Part shown: in pieces, positions 49,801 to 61,080 of the stretch
How positions within the stretch are numbered: the first letter of the stretch is position 1
Layout of the letters: each line of letters begins with the position of its first letter
NCBI GenBank assembly: GCA_964036155.1
Contig: OZ038422.1
Span: forward strand, 26,125,201 to 26,189,200
Source of the DNA: Diploscapter coronatus
Taxonomy: Eukaryota > Nematoda > Chromadorea > Rhabditida > Rhabditidae
Length of the DNA stretch: 64,000 nt
Reading direction: 5' to 3'
Made by a program: the position numbers and the translations under genes
Notes under the pieces: generated by a model
What the model was told of the DNA's origin: nothing
What the model saw: the letters and a program-made list of their open reading frames with translations, nothing else
The model's database searches: none

Positions 49801-51743
49801 TCTGGAAAATTCGTGCTATTTTCCTTTTTCTGGCTGTCTAAATCTCTGAATTCCCATGCTATTTCTCTTTCTCTAGCTTCAAATTCACATTTTTTGAACG
49901 CTTCTTTGGTTGGCGAGCAAAAATTTCTTTCATCCTTTTTCCACACTATTTCTTCTAACTCTATTTCTCTAAATTTCTCTCATAAATGTGATCTATGATC
50001 AGCAAAAGCGAGAGATATTTCTTTTCTTCTCTTCCTCTCAACTTTAAGCACTATTTCGCTTTTCTCTGATTCTATGATCTTAACATAATGAATGTGCACC
50101 GAAAAGTGAAAGAATTTAGGCCGTTGAATTGGAAATGTATATGAAATAAAATGGGATATCGTGTTTAAAACATGGAAAATTCAAGGAATAGTAATAATCT
50201 GAAATAATTTTATGAACGTTTCAAGCTTTGTCAAACCGTTCACACAATGAAATCGATGTTTGGTGTTTAAATTCAGGGTGAATTATGGAATTATAGAGCG
50301 TAGGGAAAAATGAAATAATTGGCGAAAATAGCATTTATTATGTAGAGAAAAAAGAAATGAATAGAGAATTTTTGCGCAAAGAGAACATAGCGTCCGGCCA
50401 ATTGAGCTATGTGGGCATCAAAGATGAGTGCGAAAAAGAGCCAGAGAAGAAGAGAGCGAGAGAAAAGCGATTTTTGCAGCTGCCTTGAAGACCATCTAGA
50501 GGAGCAGTGATCTTGGAAGATGTAACCTAAGGATTACGGTAACTTACTTTAAAAGATAAGGGATTAAAACTTCAGACATTTGAAATCTCTGAATGAAATG
50601 TATCTGAAAATTGTATCCCAAATATAGAAGAACAAGCAGGTGTAAGGTTTTAATTTTAATGGGAAAAATGGTTTTTATTACTGGAAACTACATGTTGCGG
50701 TTCTATGAAATGGGAAAAAATTGGGAAATTTTAATTTTGAATTTTCAGGGTAAAGTTACAAAATTTCGATGAAAAATCAAGTTAAGGAAATTCTGAAACA
50801 AACGCCTGGTCAAAATTTTTTCGTTGAATCTTTCGACCCCCTCCTCCCCAAACAGATTAATTTGATCTCTGATCACTTAGCAAAAGCCAAGGCTTTTCCC
50901 ATGCAAATTGGGTAGAGTTCGGAGAAGGAGAGCATGGGATAAGATATGGGATATATGGCAGAGATGCAGAGTAGTTTTTGAACGCTACGCATGAAAGCGC
51001 TACTAAAAATATGTGATATCTAAGTTGCAATTATATTTGAAAAATCCAATCAAAGATTTGCAAAAGTTGTGCACTTTAGACGAAATTATAAACGGATCTT
51101 ATACACCTCCGTGGTAAATTTTATTGCAAAAATGCCTTTTTCAAATTTTAACTCAGAAATTAGAATGATATATTAAAAATGATAACTAAATTCAGCATAT
51201 TATAAATGTCTTAGATTAAAAATGTATAATTTTTTTAAAAAATCATATAAATAATTCTTGAAATGATATATAAATTCCGAAAATCATATACCAGAAATAA
51301 CATTGTTCAAGGTGATGAGAATATTGCGAGCATTTCAGCTTCACATATGAAATGAATAAATAGTTTGAACGATCAGTAATCAGTTATCAATGAAGTTAAC
51401 TTCTTCTCTCAAAATGCAAGCTGATAAGACCATGCTGAATTTAGCAATGACTCGTTTAAAATATTGTGCCTAAATGCTACGAAAATGCACAATCATTAGC
51501 AGTCAGAATTCACCATTTCTCATCATTTCGGCCTCATTTTATGCCAAATTATCATTAAAACATCTTTAAAAATCGATTTATCAGCGAAATTTTCGATCAA
51601 ATATAACGTTCTAGTCAATCTGAATTTTTAAAAGTCACAATTGTAAGCAGGATTAAATTCTTTAACATGATAAGGAGAAAATTTTGAAATAGAATATGGG
51701 AAAAGAATCGTAGGATGCGTTTTCTTAAATTTTTTAGGACTGA

Positions 51744-54700
51744 TTATTTTTTTTGAATCAGCGACTTGGGTAGGGGCGTCGCATTTTGGTCCTCTAATTT
51801 TTGTTGAGTAGTTTTGGGACGATTTTCATTGTCGGATTTGTGAACATTTCCTTCGGGTTCTTCATTTGAAAGGTCATGTATATGTTCGTTAAGCCAGTAA
51901 CAATTGACATTGCCTGAAAAGAGATCAGAAATTTTGAAAAGGGATCAATCTCACCTTTCCCCTTTACATGAACTATTCCTCTTTGAACCAAAGAATATTC
52001 TTCGGACTTCATCAAAATATTCGCTGTAACCTCACTGGTTTGAATTTGACTCGGAGGACAGTTGGATTGCATTCGGGAGGCAAAGTTTACCTAAAATGGT
52101 AACTCATCAAATGTGCCAAAAGGTAACCTACTGTATCCCCGAAAAGGCAATATCTGGGAGATCGAATTCCAATGACCCCAGCTGCGATGGGTCCAGCATG
52201 GAACCCAATTCTCGTTCGAACTTTGAATGAGGGACAATGCTCTACGATATAGTTCATTGCGGTCTAAACGGTAGCAAATTACCGTTTTAATATTAAATGG
52301 TGACAAAATGGTCACTTTTGGTACCTCTCGAATCTCCAAACTGATCTCAGCGATTTCAAACACGTGCTGGCCCTCGTTCTCAGTGGGCACCCCAGAGACT
52401 ACCATGTAAGTTTCACCGGTGGTTTCGACCTAAAATGGTAGGGGTTACCAAAATGGTACCAAATGACATCAAAAATGGTATTGCCTTGTAGGCGTCATGC
52501 TTTCGAATGATATTGTCGAATTTATCGAAAACGTCATTTAGGAAGTTTATGACCTAAAATATCGGTTTTTGAGGATTTTCGGTGAGTATTGCAAATGTTT
52601 ACGTCATCAGGCCCAGATTTCCCAACTAATAGGGGGAAATCACAAAGCTGGGCAAATAATACGGTAGCCGAGTCGTAGCTTCGAGGTGGAATCACCCCTC
52701 CTAACTTCAACACCTGCGCCACGGATCTAGAAAGAGTTACATATGAAAATTTTTACACGTCGAAAATAGAGGGATGGCAAATACTGACTTGGGTAGAATT
52801 TCGTTGAGCAATCTATCCGTCTGTTCCTGGGCCGCTACAAGCAGATCAGTTCTTTCTTTGACCAATTTTTCGAGGTTCAAGGCGTATTTTTCGTTCATTC
52901 GAATCATTTGATCCACCAAGTTGCCTTTCCTAAAAGATTAATGAAAATAAATGCTAACTTTATTTAAAATAACCGATTTTTAGAAATCTTAAAGAATCAT
53001 TTACGATAAAGTCGTAAACAGTAATTCTTACGCTGCAGTATAGACCGTTGAGACAGCATTAGCGATTTCCCTAGCTTTAGGTCGCTTTTCAGGCTCGTTA
53101 AAACAGAGCATAATACAGTCAACCAACTTATTCTCTTCCTCGGAAGCCTCGAGTCTTTCAGGCTTCATACGACGGTCGATAATTCCAACGATTAGTTCTC
53201 AATTATTGATAATCAAATAAATAATTTGGTTTCATTTAAAATCCTAAGAAAATCATAATTTTCTTTGAATTTCCTGTCGAAAAATCTGATAATCAGTGAA
53301 GAAAATTTCGATAAATATCACGGTTTTCATTAAATTTTATCAGCAACAGGCTGATCTTCATAAAACTGCTATAGTAAAAATTAGAATTAGTTTAAATTTG
53401 ATTTACCCTGTGCACTAGAAGACTTGGGAAAGGGCTGCATTCTGTATACCATTTGGTACAAGACCATTCCCAAACTGTAGATATCTCCTTTTTGGGTGCC
53501 TCTTGGGACGGAAGCGGTAGCACAATGAGCTATTTCTCTCAGAAGTTCTGGAGCATAGAGACAATAAACTAGAATAACATGTCATACGGTTTTAACTACA
53601 GTAATTCTTATTGCAAAACCTTCCAAAGCAATAGAAGTCGTGCATTGCAGAGTGCCGTCGGTCATAAAGTTATGGATTAGTGAAGAGACCCCGAAATTTG
53701 TCAATTTCAAGACCCAGTTAGCGTCTATCATACAGGTCTAAAATAAAGTTAGAAAATTAGAAAAAAAAACAAATTTTAATTTATTATACCTGAACCGAAA
53801 GCATACCATGTGCTACGATAGAGGATTTGTGAATATATTGTAAGCCCTGAATTTATCTTTAAACTAAGTTTAACAACTTTCTAAAAACCCTTAAAATGTC
53901 CCTAGCAAAAGCGGACTTAAACGTAAAATCCAAACTGAAGTCTGAATCGTAGATAAAGTCCTAAAACTATACATTTTCAGGAAATAAAAAAGGCCTTTGA
54001 CCTCCAAAGTAGCCCTTTCTACGAGACCATATAGGATGTATACGTCAGCGCTATCATTGCAACTTAGTCCGATGAACTTCGTGATATTGTCGTGATTTAA
54101 TGCCTTTAGTTCGGTTAAATAACGCAATTCCGGTCTAAAAGCGCGCCATATTAAACTATCGTATTAAAAAGGGTTATATTATAAAGGCGTCATATTAAGG
54201 TTATCAAGATAATAACGGCATAAAAATAATACTTGGTCCATCGAATCCTCCTGAATTGACGATAAAACAAAAATTCAGCCTTGACAGTGCCCATTAACGC
54301 ATACGAGGTTATGGTGCGTCGTTTCGAAGTCAGAGTTTCATGGCTAGTTGGCTTAGTGGTTTTGCCTCCGGGTCCGCGCTAAAATTGTGTTGTCAAAGAT
54401 TCGAACGAGTTTTATTCGAAATTAGTTCGTTGCTAAAACCCCTACATTATCGATGATCTTCAGGTTTTCTCGGTTGACCTTCCATAGCATGCGGTACATG
54501 CTAACTCGATATCTGAAATATCGATTTTTTTTAGAGGATTTAAAAAAAAAAAAAAACTTACTTTTGTCGCATGTAAATCATGATGATAACAAAGACAATC
54601 AATAATATGATAGCAGCGGCGATAACATATTGGTCTGAATTTGAGCTGTTTTCAGAATTTTAAATTTCTTATCAGAAAAGAGATCATTTTCCTACACCAT

Positions 54701-56911
54701 CCTGTAGAGCAATCCCCAGCTTGTAGACACGCATCTACCAACTTATCCCGGGAAGTATTTAACTTTCCCTCGTCAAAGACTTCTGGGATCTAAAATATAC
54801 AGATTTCATAGATATACTTCCTGGAATTTCATATATGATATATCCTACCACAGTGAAACACTGATAGTGAGGCCCGCAAGTTTCAGCATATTGCGCTTTA
54901 ACTATCATTATTACAGTGTCATTGCCTCTCTTATCATTGCGAAGGTGCATGAATTGATAGTCCCGCAAAACCACACCATTTTGGTCGAATTTAAAGGTTC
55001 CGAGATCGTCTGCAATGGCTAACGATAGGAAAATGAACTGTTTGAAATAATTTTTACTCGTATATTCTTGCCCGATCAGGGTCTTATAATAATTGTCCAC
55101 AGTATCCGAGTCATATTTCTTCCTAGCTACGCAAAATGCATAACAAGCAGAATATAACAGAGCCGGCTCCTCTATTTGGTCCTGAATCTTGTATTTTGTA
55201 AATAAGTGATCAAATGCGATACCAAATCCAAAATAGGGCCTGTAGCGTTGATACTTGTGGAAATTTTGATGGTGAAATTTTCCGAAATGTTAATAATAGG
55301 CGCTAGCTTAAATATACTTTTTAACCTTGCTAATTTATAGTATTCATACCACATAAACGCCAGCGCTATTTAGATACTTTCTCAGGGCATCATTAGCGAC
55401 GATTTTCTAAAATTTATCAATTTTTAGAGATATGCTAAATTTTAACAAACCAAAACTCCAGTAGGCGCCACCAAAACGGTAATAAAATTTCGAGTGGAGA
55501 TTTTGTGCAGGTCCAATTTTTGCAACACACCATATAAATCAACAAAATCTGAGCCGATAACCAGAACTAAAAATTTGTATTAATTATTCGATATAAGCAG
55601 ATAATTAAATAAAACAAATTCGGATTTAAATTATTTCACCTTGGGAAGTGACTTCAATATCCTTAGCGACATTATCGATTAATTCATTCACATTATCCGC
55701 CTTTTCATTGATGGACATGTACTTTTGTAGGTTTAAAACGGGATTTTCCTTAAATGAAGTAACATAAAATTGCTGTAACTTTAAACTAAACTTACGTCTA
55801 AATACTGTCTTAGGAGCTCTATAATTGGAAAAACATCGTTGGAAGATTCAGTTGGAGTGATAAATGAAACCTAAATTTAAAATTCTCCAGTTAAATCGAA
55901 ATTTTAAGTTAAATATTGATTTGTATGTTTGAATTTAAATTTACGTTAGTCCGATTGATCTTAATGCAAAACTCTCGTAAAGCCAACGCCAGACCAACTA
56001 TAGAAGAGGGCGCTAATTGAATTAACGAAGGGTAGATCTAAATTTTACATGAAGATCAGCTTTTTTTTTTCAAATCCCAGCGGTTTTTAAGGCTTATATT
56101 TTATCGTATACCTGGGTATTGAGCATATTTATGCCAGTAATCAAGCGTCCTATGACCGGCTTTTGCCAAAAGTACGATAATCTCGTGATTTCGGAAAATT
56201 CATCGTAGCAAAGTGGTCCGATAAAACCAGATATCTTAAATCTTTTAGGAGTACTTTATTTTTGGTAGATTTACCGATTCAGTGAAGTGTAGTCGTGAAG
56301 CTTCAATGGTCCCTTGGGCGTCATGTTTCGGATTGCATCCGGTATTTGAACTCGTTCTATGATTAACAGAGTTGCCCACAGATAAGGTACAGGCAGGTTT
56401 TTTTTCTCAACTATTGAAAGAGAAAGGAAACAAGTACAGCAGAATGTGTACCTGTCCATAGTTAAGACAGGTCAAAGCTGCAGAGATTTCGAATTCAATA
56501 AGGTACAGGTACAATTTTAAATGTCTGTAGGCAGCCCTGATGATGACGATTAAGCACGGGTTCTTTTTATTTTATTACAGGACCCCCTTGATTGAAAGAG
56601 CCTTTATTTAAAATAGAAGCCCCTGGTTTTGCAATTTAGAAATGTAGAAATATATGATAGTTAAGCAAAACAATGAATCTTTACTTATGAAACTTACACT
56701 ATCGTAGTTTCCACACAGTCTCCATTCGTTTTAGCGTCGTTAATACCGGCCATACAAGCCGGAGAAAGCGCTAGTTCATTCTAAACGTTAGCTAATTAGG
56801 CAATTAACAATATAATAATGTTGATCAAATAATTACCTGACCGATTAAGACGAGTTTAATTTGCCCAAGCGAACATTTAGAAATTAATAAGAGCAGGAAA
56901 AATCGATACAT
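51744..56911 (-). CDS. receptor-type guanylyl cyclase with a degenerate cyclase active site
   Basis: Minus-strand gene starting [20 protein letters not shown] (signal peptide). It has an extracellular ligand-binding region, a TM helix [20 protein letters not shown] near 54600 and a kinase-homology domain. The latter has HGMLSVQ in place of the HRD loop, NFG in place of DFG, and APELLRE. Then come the dimerisation helix [20 protein letters not shown] and a cyclase domain. The cyclase domain reads [12 protein letters not shown] where the family has VTIFFSDIVGFT, and [11 protein letters not shown] where it has VETIGDAYMVV, so both metal-binding Asp residues are replaced (Gln and Glu). The guanine-specifying Glu (KVET), [22 protein letters not shown] and NFASRM are kept. 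Product level in cilia of sensory neurons would be typical of the family; activity is doubtful. One intron (52430-52484) has a GC donor. Confidence 0.9.
54340..54412 (+). repeat. tRNA-like fragment inside a guanylyl cyclase intron
   Basis: Box A TGGCTTAGTGG (54349-54359) fits TRGYNNARNNG, and GATTCGAACGA (54398-54408) resembles a box B. Spacing is right for a tRNA, but I cannot pair an acceptor stem. It lies antisense to the host gene. Likely a SINE or tRNA pseudogene. Confidence 0.4.
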
Positions 56912-57645
56912 TGGCTAGAAGTACTAATTACACGGATATTGTTGGCGGATTACTCAAGACTTGAAAATAGAGGGGATTTATGAAATCCCTAGGTAACGAG
57001 ATAAAGATATAGATAAAAAGGGATGAGCCAGGTAAGTGAAGCTTTCTGAACAAAGACAAGCTTTCGCTTTAAAATGCTTTATATGAAGGCCAAAATTAAT
57101 TCCATATTATGTTGTTAACTTCAATTTGCAAATTTTTCTTCACTTAAAAAATTTAATTTCTGTAATAAATTTTATTCTATCCATTACCTCGTACAAAAAA
57201 TTACGACTTTCCATTACAAGTTTACAAAAAATCACAAACCCTTTTTCCATTCAACTTTTTTTTTTAGAGATTTTCGAAAATAAAGAAATTCACATTTTTG
57301 CAAAAACGATTATCACCAAAATATTTCGACTGAACAAAAATAATCTACGAATAATTTACATGAAAGATGTTTGACAAGTATATTAGACTAGTCAAATAGT
57401 TAATAATTATTACATTATAGTACGAAAATTAAGAGGCTAGCTACCGTAATCCTAAATTTATGCAAATTTTAGGCGTTCGGTATGTACTTGAATCGCTGTT
57501 CCCTATTTAATGCCCTCAGAAAGGCGAAATAATAAATCTAAATATTATTCTACAGTACCCAAACCAAGTAGTCAAGTATTTTGTTGAAAATTCACTTCTT
57601 TTCTAGAGAAATGAGTATTTTATAAAATAGGTGAATTTTCTTTAG
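56912..57645. other. intergenic between guanylyl cyclase and Elongin A
   Basis: AT-rich. It should hold the promoter of the minus-strand cyclase gene and the 3' region of Elongin A. The open frame 57126-57374 has no support. Confidence 0.45.
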
Positions 57646-60600
57646 CTATCTCCTTTTCAGGTTGAGCATTTTTAGCGTTTTCTGCATTAAAGCACCCCGG
57701 ACCGGTTTTTTCGGACCTCCCTCTCTTTTCGATGATCCCAAAGTCGAATTTCTAGAAAGTACGGAGGCGGGAATGGCTTGGAGAGAAGAGGTAGAGCCTA
57801 AACGTTTTAAAAATCGTCAATTGTGTACATTCAAAAATTTAGCAGAAATTAATAAAAAAAAGACAGTATTCTTGAAAATTGTGTGACGTGGTAAAAATAT
57901 TTAACAATGTAAATAGCGAAATTTTATAGAAAAAGCTAACGACGTGCTAATTTTTTAGAATTCCTACCATTTTCAAAGACCTTCTGTCTGGCCTTGGAAA
58001 TTTCATGGGCGGTGGGTAAAGGCTTGCCGGAAAGCTGCGAGGTTCCAAATTTGGCCTGTCTTCTTCGGACTTCTCTCGGCGCTTTAGCGTCAGCTATCAG
58101 AGCCTGGAGATTTCATATAGCCTTTTCAAAGAAAGATTTCATACGTCTCTTCTTTGAAACGACGTATTTCATATATCCTTATTTTAAGAAGGACTTTCAT
58201 ACATATCCTTACCATTTTTGGGGCCGCATCGCTTTCCTTGGACTTGACGATATTCTTTGAAATCTTCTTTGTGAGTCGGTTGAATCGGTCTTCCTGAAAG
58301 TAGGAATTCGTATATTTTTCAAAAGGGATTTCATATATCGAAATTTCAAAAACTCCTGCCTCTTCTTTCTTGCACCGGAAGAACGCCTCCTTCCAAGTCT
58401 CGTCGTGGTGACTGGTGTGGTCTTTGTAGTTCTTTTCCACGAATGTTCTCCAAAGCTCATCAGAATCTTCTTCCAGATACTGAAAATGGGTTATATGGAA
58501 TCTCAAAGGAAAGGGATTTCATAAAATCTATAAGTCCTACCGGATTAACCCGTTCGATATGAGCCAATTGTTGAGGGGAACACTTGGAGAGGATAGGCTT
58601 GAGAATCTCATAGGGGATATCGCCAGTTTCCTCGATAGCTGAAAAGAGAATTTCATATATTCTTTTTAAGAAAGGGTTTCATATGTTCCTCAAAGAAAAA
58701 GACTATTCTTTAAAAAATAGATTTCATAACTTCTCTACCTCCAATATTGTTCGTCAGCACCTTGATGCACATGGAGAATAGCGTTGGGATTTGCCTTCCA
58801 AAGGTTTCACCCTGAACATTGGCTCTTTGAAAAAAGAGAACAAGTCAGAAAACCTGAATTTTCTTTCGGCCAGCGAAAACTCGGATTCGGTCCTTTCGAG
58901 GTTTGAACATCTTTTCTTCGTTGAAATCTGGGAATTGAATTTTTGGGGCTTCATAAAAATCATAAAACACGTCATGAATGAAATTTTAAAAAAATCAATA
59001 AATTTAGAAAAAATAAATAATTCTTACTAGCCATGTCGTCGTCACTATCTTGTTTTTGCTGCTGTGTCTGGCTTAATTTCATGGAAGTCCCAGATCCAGA
59101 ATAGGCTTGAGGTTGGCTCGAAGGCCGGTAGGTGGGATCGATCTGCAAATCTTCCTCAATGTTTTCGTCTTTTAATTTTAAAAAATCAAATTTTTATAAG
59201 AAACTTTTATTTCAAATTTCTATGATTATCTTTTGAAGTTTGCATAAAGAGTACTTGTTTAAATTTTTTCAATTTTGTAATTTTTGAAGTTTCTACCTCC
59301 GGCAAATACCCGCTGAAATCGAGCTGCTTCTTGGACTTTTTGTGCTTTTTCTTGTGCGACTTCGCGGATTTAGTGTCGGCCATCGAAAGTAGATTTCCGA
59401 ATGCGGAGTCTTCGGGAGAGGTATTTATCTCAAATTTGAAAATAAATTATTTTAAAATAAAAAGTGATATTTTCACGATTTATAGGATATCTTTAAAAAA
59501 ATTCCTTAAGGCTTTATAAAATTATTCGGAAAAACTCTAGAAGTCATTTTAAAAGGTATATTATTAAAATTTAGAAAATGTTAAAAGAAATATTTTTAAA
59601 AAATCCTAACCTTGATAACTTTAGCTTTCTTCTCTTTAGGTTCTTTCTGCTCTTTCTGCTGCTGATATGTGGATGAACACTCGGGGGGCGTCGCATCTCG
59701 TTCCCTTTTGACTTTGATCTTCTTCTTGATTATTTGAGGGGAGGGAGACCTTTCTCTTTCTTCGGAATCCTGAGCGTAGGCCTGGAATTATTTTATCTAA
59801 ATTGATTTTGAGTCTAATAGTTTAGTCAACTAAAATTTGAATAACTAAAGTGAAAGTCATACCTGTTCAACAGGCTCCCTTTCGATTTTGATCTTCTTGC
59901 GGACAACTTCCGGACTCAGGAATCGTTCTCCTTCTTGACCATAGGCCTGAAATTATATTCAAAAGTTTCATTTTAAGTGAGTTTTAAGTTGGCTTAAAAT
60001 TTCTAATAACAACTCGTTTGTACCTGATCGATCGGTTCTGATTTTATGACGACCTTTTCCGGAGCGACAATTTCCTTCTTGATTTTCAGCGGTTCGACGA
60101 CTTTTGAAGGGGCGGGTCTGGAAAGGTAACGATTTACAAATTTTCCACAAATAATACAAAAATTAGTCTTACGACTCTTTTTCCGGAGTGATGATTTCCT
60201 GTTTGACTCGAATCGGCTCGTAGCGGGGTGAGGATGGCGACTTGGTTTTGGGGGGTTCGGGTTCACTGAGGAAAAAAATTAGAATTTTCAAAAATATATT
60301 CTCATAGGCTATTTTTGTATATATCATAGACCTTTAAAAATAGCATATGTTAAAAGGATTACGGTATCTCCTCGTTGATTTCCTTCTGGGCCTGTACCAT
60401 ATGGCTGCGCTTTTCTTTTCGCGACATGACCCCGCTTTTCTTCGCTATTTGCTTCCATTTTTCCACGAGAGTGGCCGCTTGATCACCAAATTCATCATGA
60501 TCTTTGAGACTAAAAAATTGCCAATTATCGTAATTTCGAAAAAAAAATAGGGATACTGTAATTACAATAACCCACGAAGAAGGAGGGGTAGGAAGATAAA

Positions 60601-60880
60601 AAATTTCAAAGTTGTAAACTACAGTAATTCTTAAGATTCATACCGGTTCACAATGCGACCCACGCCGGTTCCGGAAAGAATTTCTACCGTCATCGGCAAG
60701 TCGTCGAGTCTTCGGAGGGCGTGGCCTATCTGAAATAGAAAAATTAGCATGATTACAAATTATTCATCCTTAAAAATGACACTCAGAAATTTTGGAAGAA
60801 AGCAGTTTTACCTTCTTCTCATTCTTGATATAGTCGATGTACTTCTCCACGGCGGCAATGACATCCTCCTCACGAGGCAT
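57646..60880 (-). CDS. ELOA: Elongin A, Pol II elongation factor / CUL5-type ubiquitin ligase receptor
   Basis: It starts MPREEDVIAAVEKYIDYIK, an N-terminal TFIIS/LW domain continuing with LPMTVEILSGTGVGRIVN and FGDQAATLVEKWKQIAKKS. A long Lys/Glu/Pro-rich middle follows. The Elongin A domain is clear: BC-box TLFSMCIKVL fits [ST]LxxxCxxx[VLI] for Elongin C binding. It is followed by IPYEILKPILSKCSPQQL, DELWRTFVEKNYKDH and APREVRRRQAKFGTS. The final PKKPVRGALMQKTLKMLNLK corresponds to the human C-terminal tail; stop at 57646-57648. The ATG is preceded by a TTCCAG acceptor 22 bases upstream (60903 on the minus strand), suggesting trans-splicing. Four consecutive introns (58105-58738) are filled with TTTCATATAT-type repeats. 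The middle contains repeated exon-encoded blocks with sumoylation-like motifs. Confidence 0.92.
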
Positions 60881-61080
60881 GCTGTAATCGGCCCACCTCC
60901 TGGAATATCGATTTTTATAAGAATAATTTTAAAAATCAGAGATATTTCAAAGTTTCCAAACTTTGTGAACTTTCAAAAATAAAAAATATAAAGATAAAGT
61001 TTATTGTAACAGAACAGTTCAACAACGTTAACAATAAAGATGATAAAATTTGTTAAGAAAGAGAAATTTTCCTAAAAAAA
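60881..61080 (-). promoter_or_regulatory. intercistronic region KRI1-Elongin A, operon-like
   Basis: Only 200 bp separate the KRI1 stop from the Elongin A start on the same strand. Read on the minus strand, it contains AATAAA near 61000 (poly(A) signal for KRI1), then a U-rich stretch, then a TTCCAG acceptor just before the Elongin A ATG. A gap of about 100 bp from poly(A) signal to trans-splice site is typical of SL2-type nematode operons (family knowledge). Confidence 0.6.

Larger units (their letters stand above)
43424..51743. other. 8.3 kb gene-poor region
   Basis: I found no convincing exon on either strand. It may be largely the first intron and promoter of the nuclear receptor. It holds a nested foldback (43655-43969), a tRNA-like repeat (about 46329-46577), purine-rich or pyrimidine-rich tracts (44100-44170, 44890-45080, 46740-46860, 47890-47990, 49740-50060) and scattered TACGGTA-type motifs. 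The longest open frame (43558-44046, +) crosses the foldback and is not credible as a gene. Confidence 0.5.

Noticed and set aside
54340..54412. Functional tRNA gene
   Set aside because: Internal promoter-like boxes are present but no acceptor stem or credible anticodon arm could be read.
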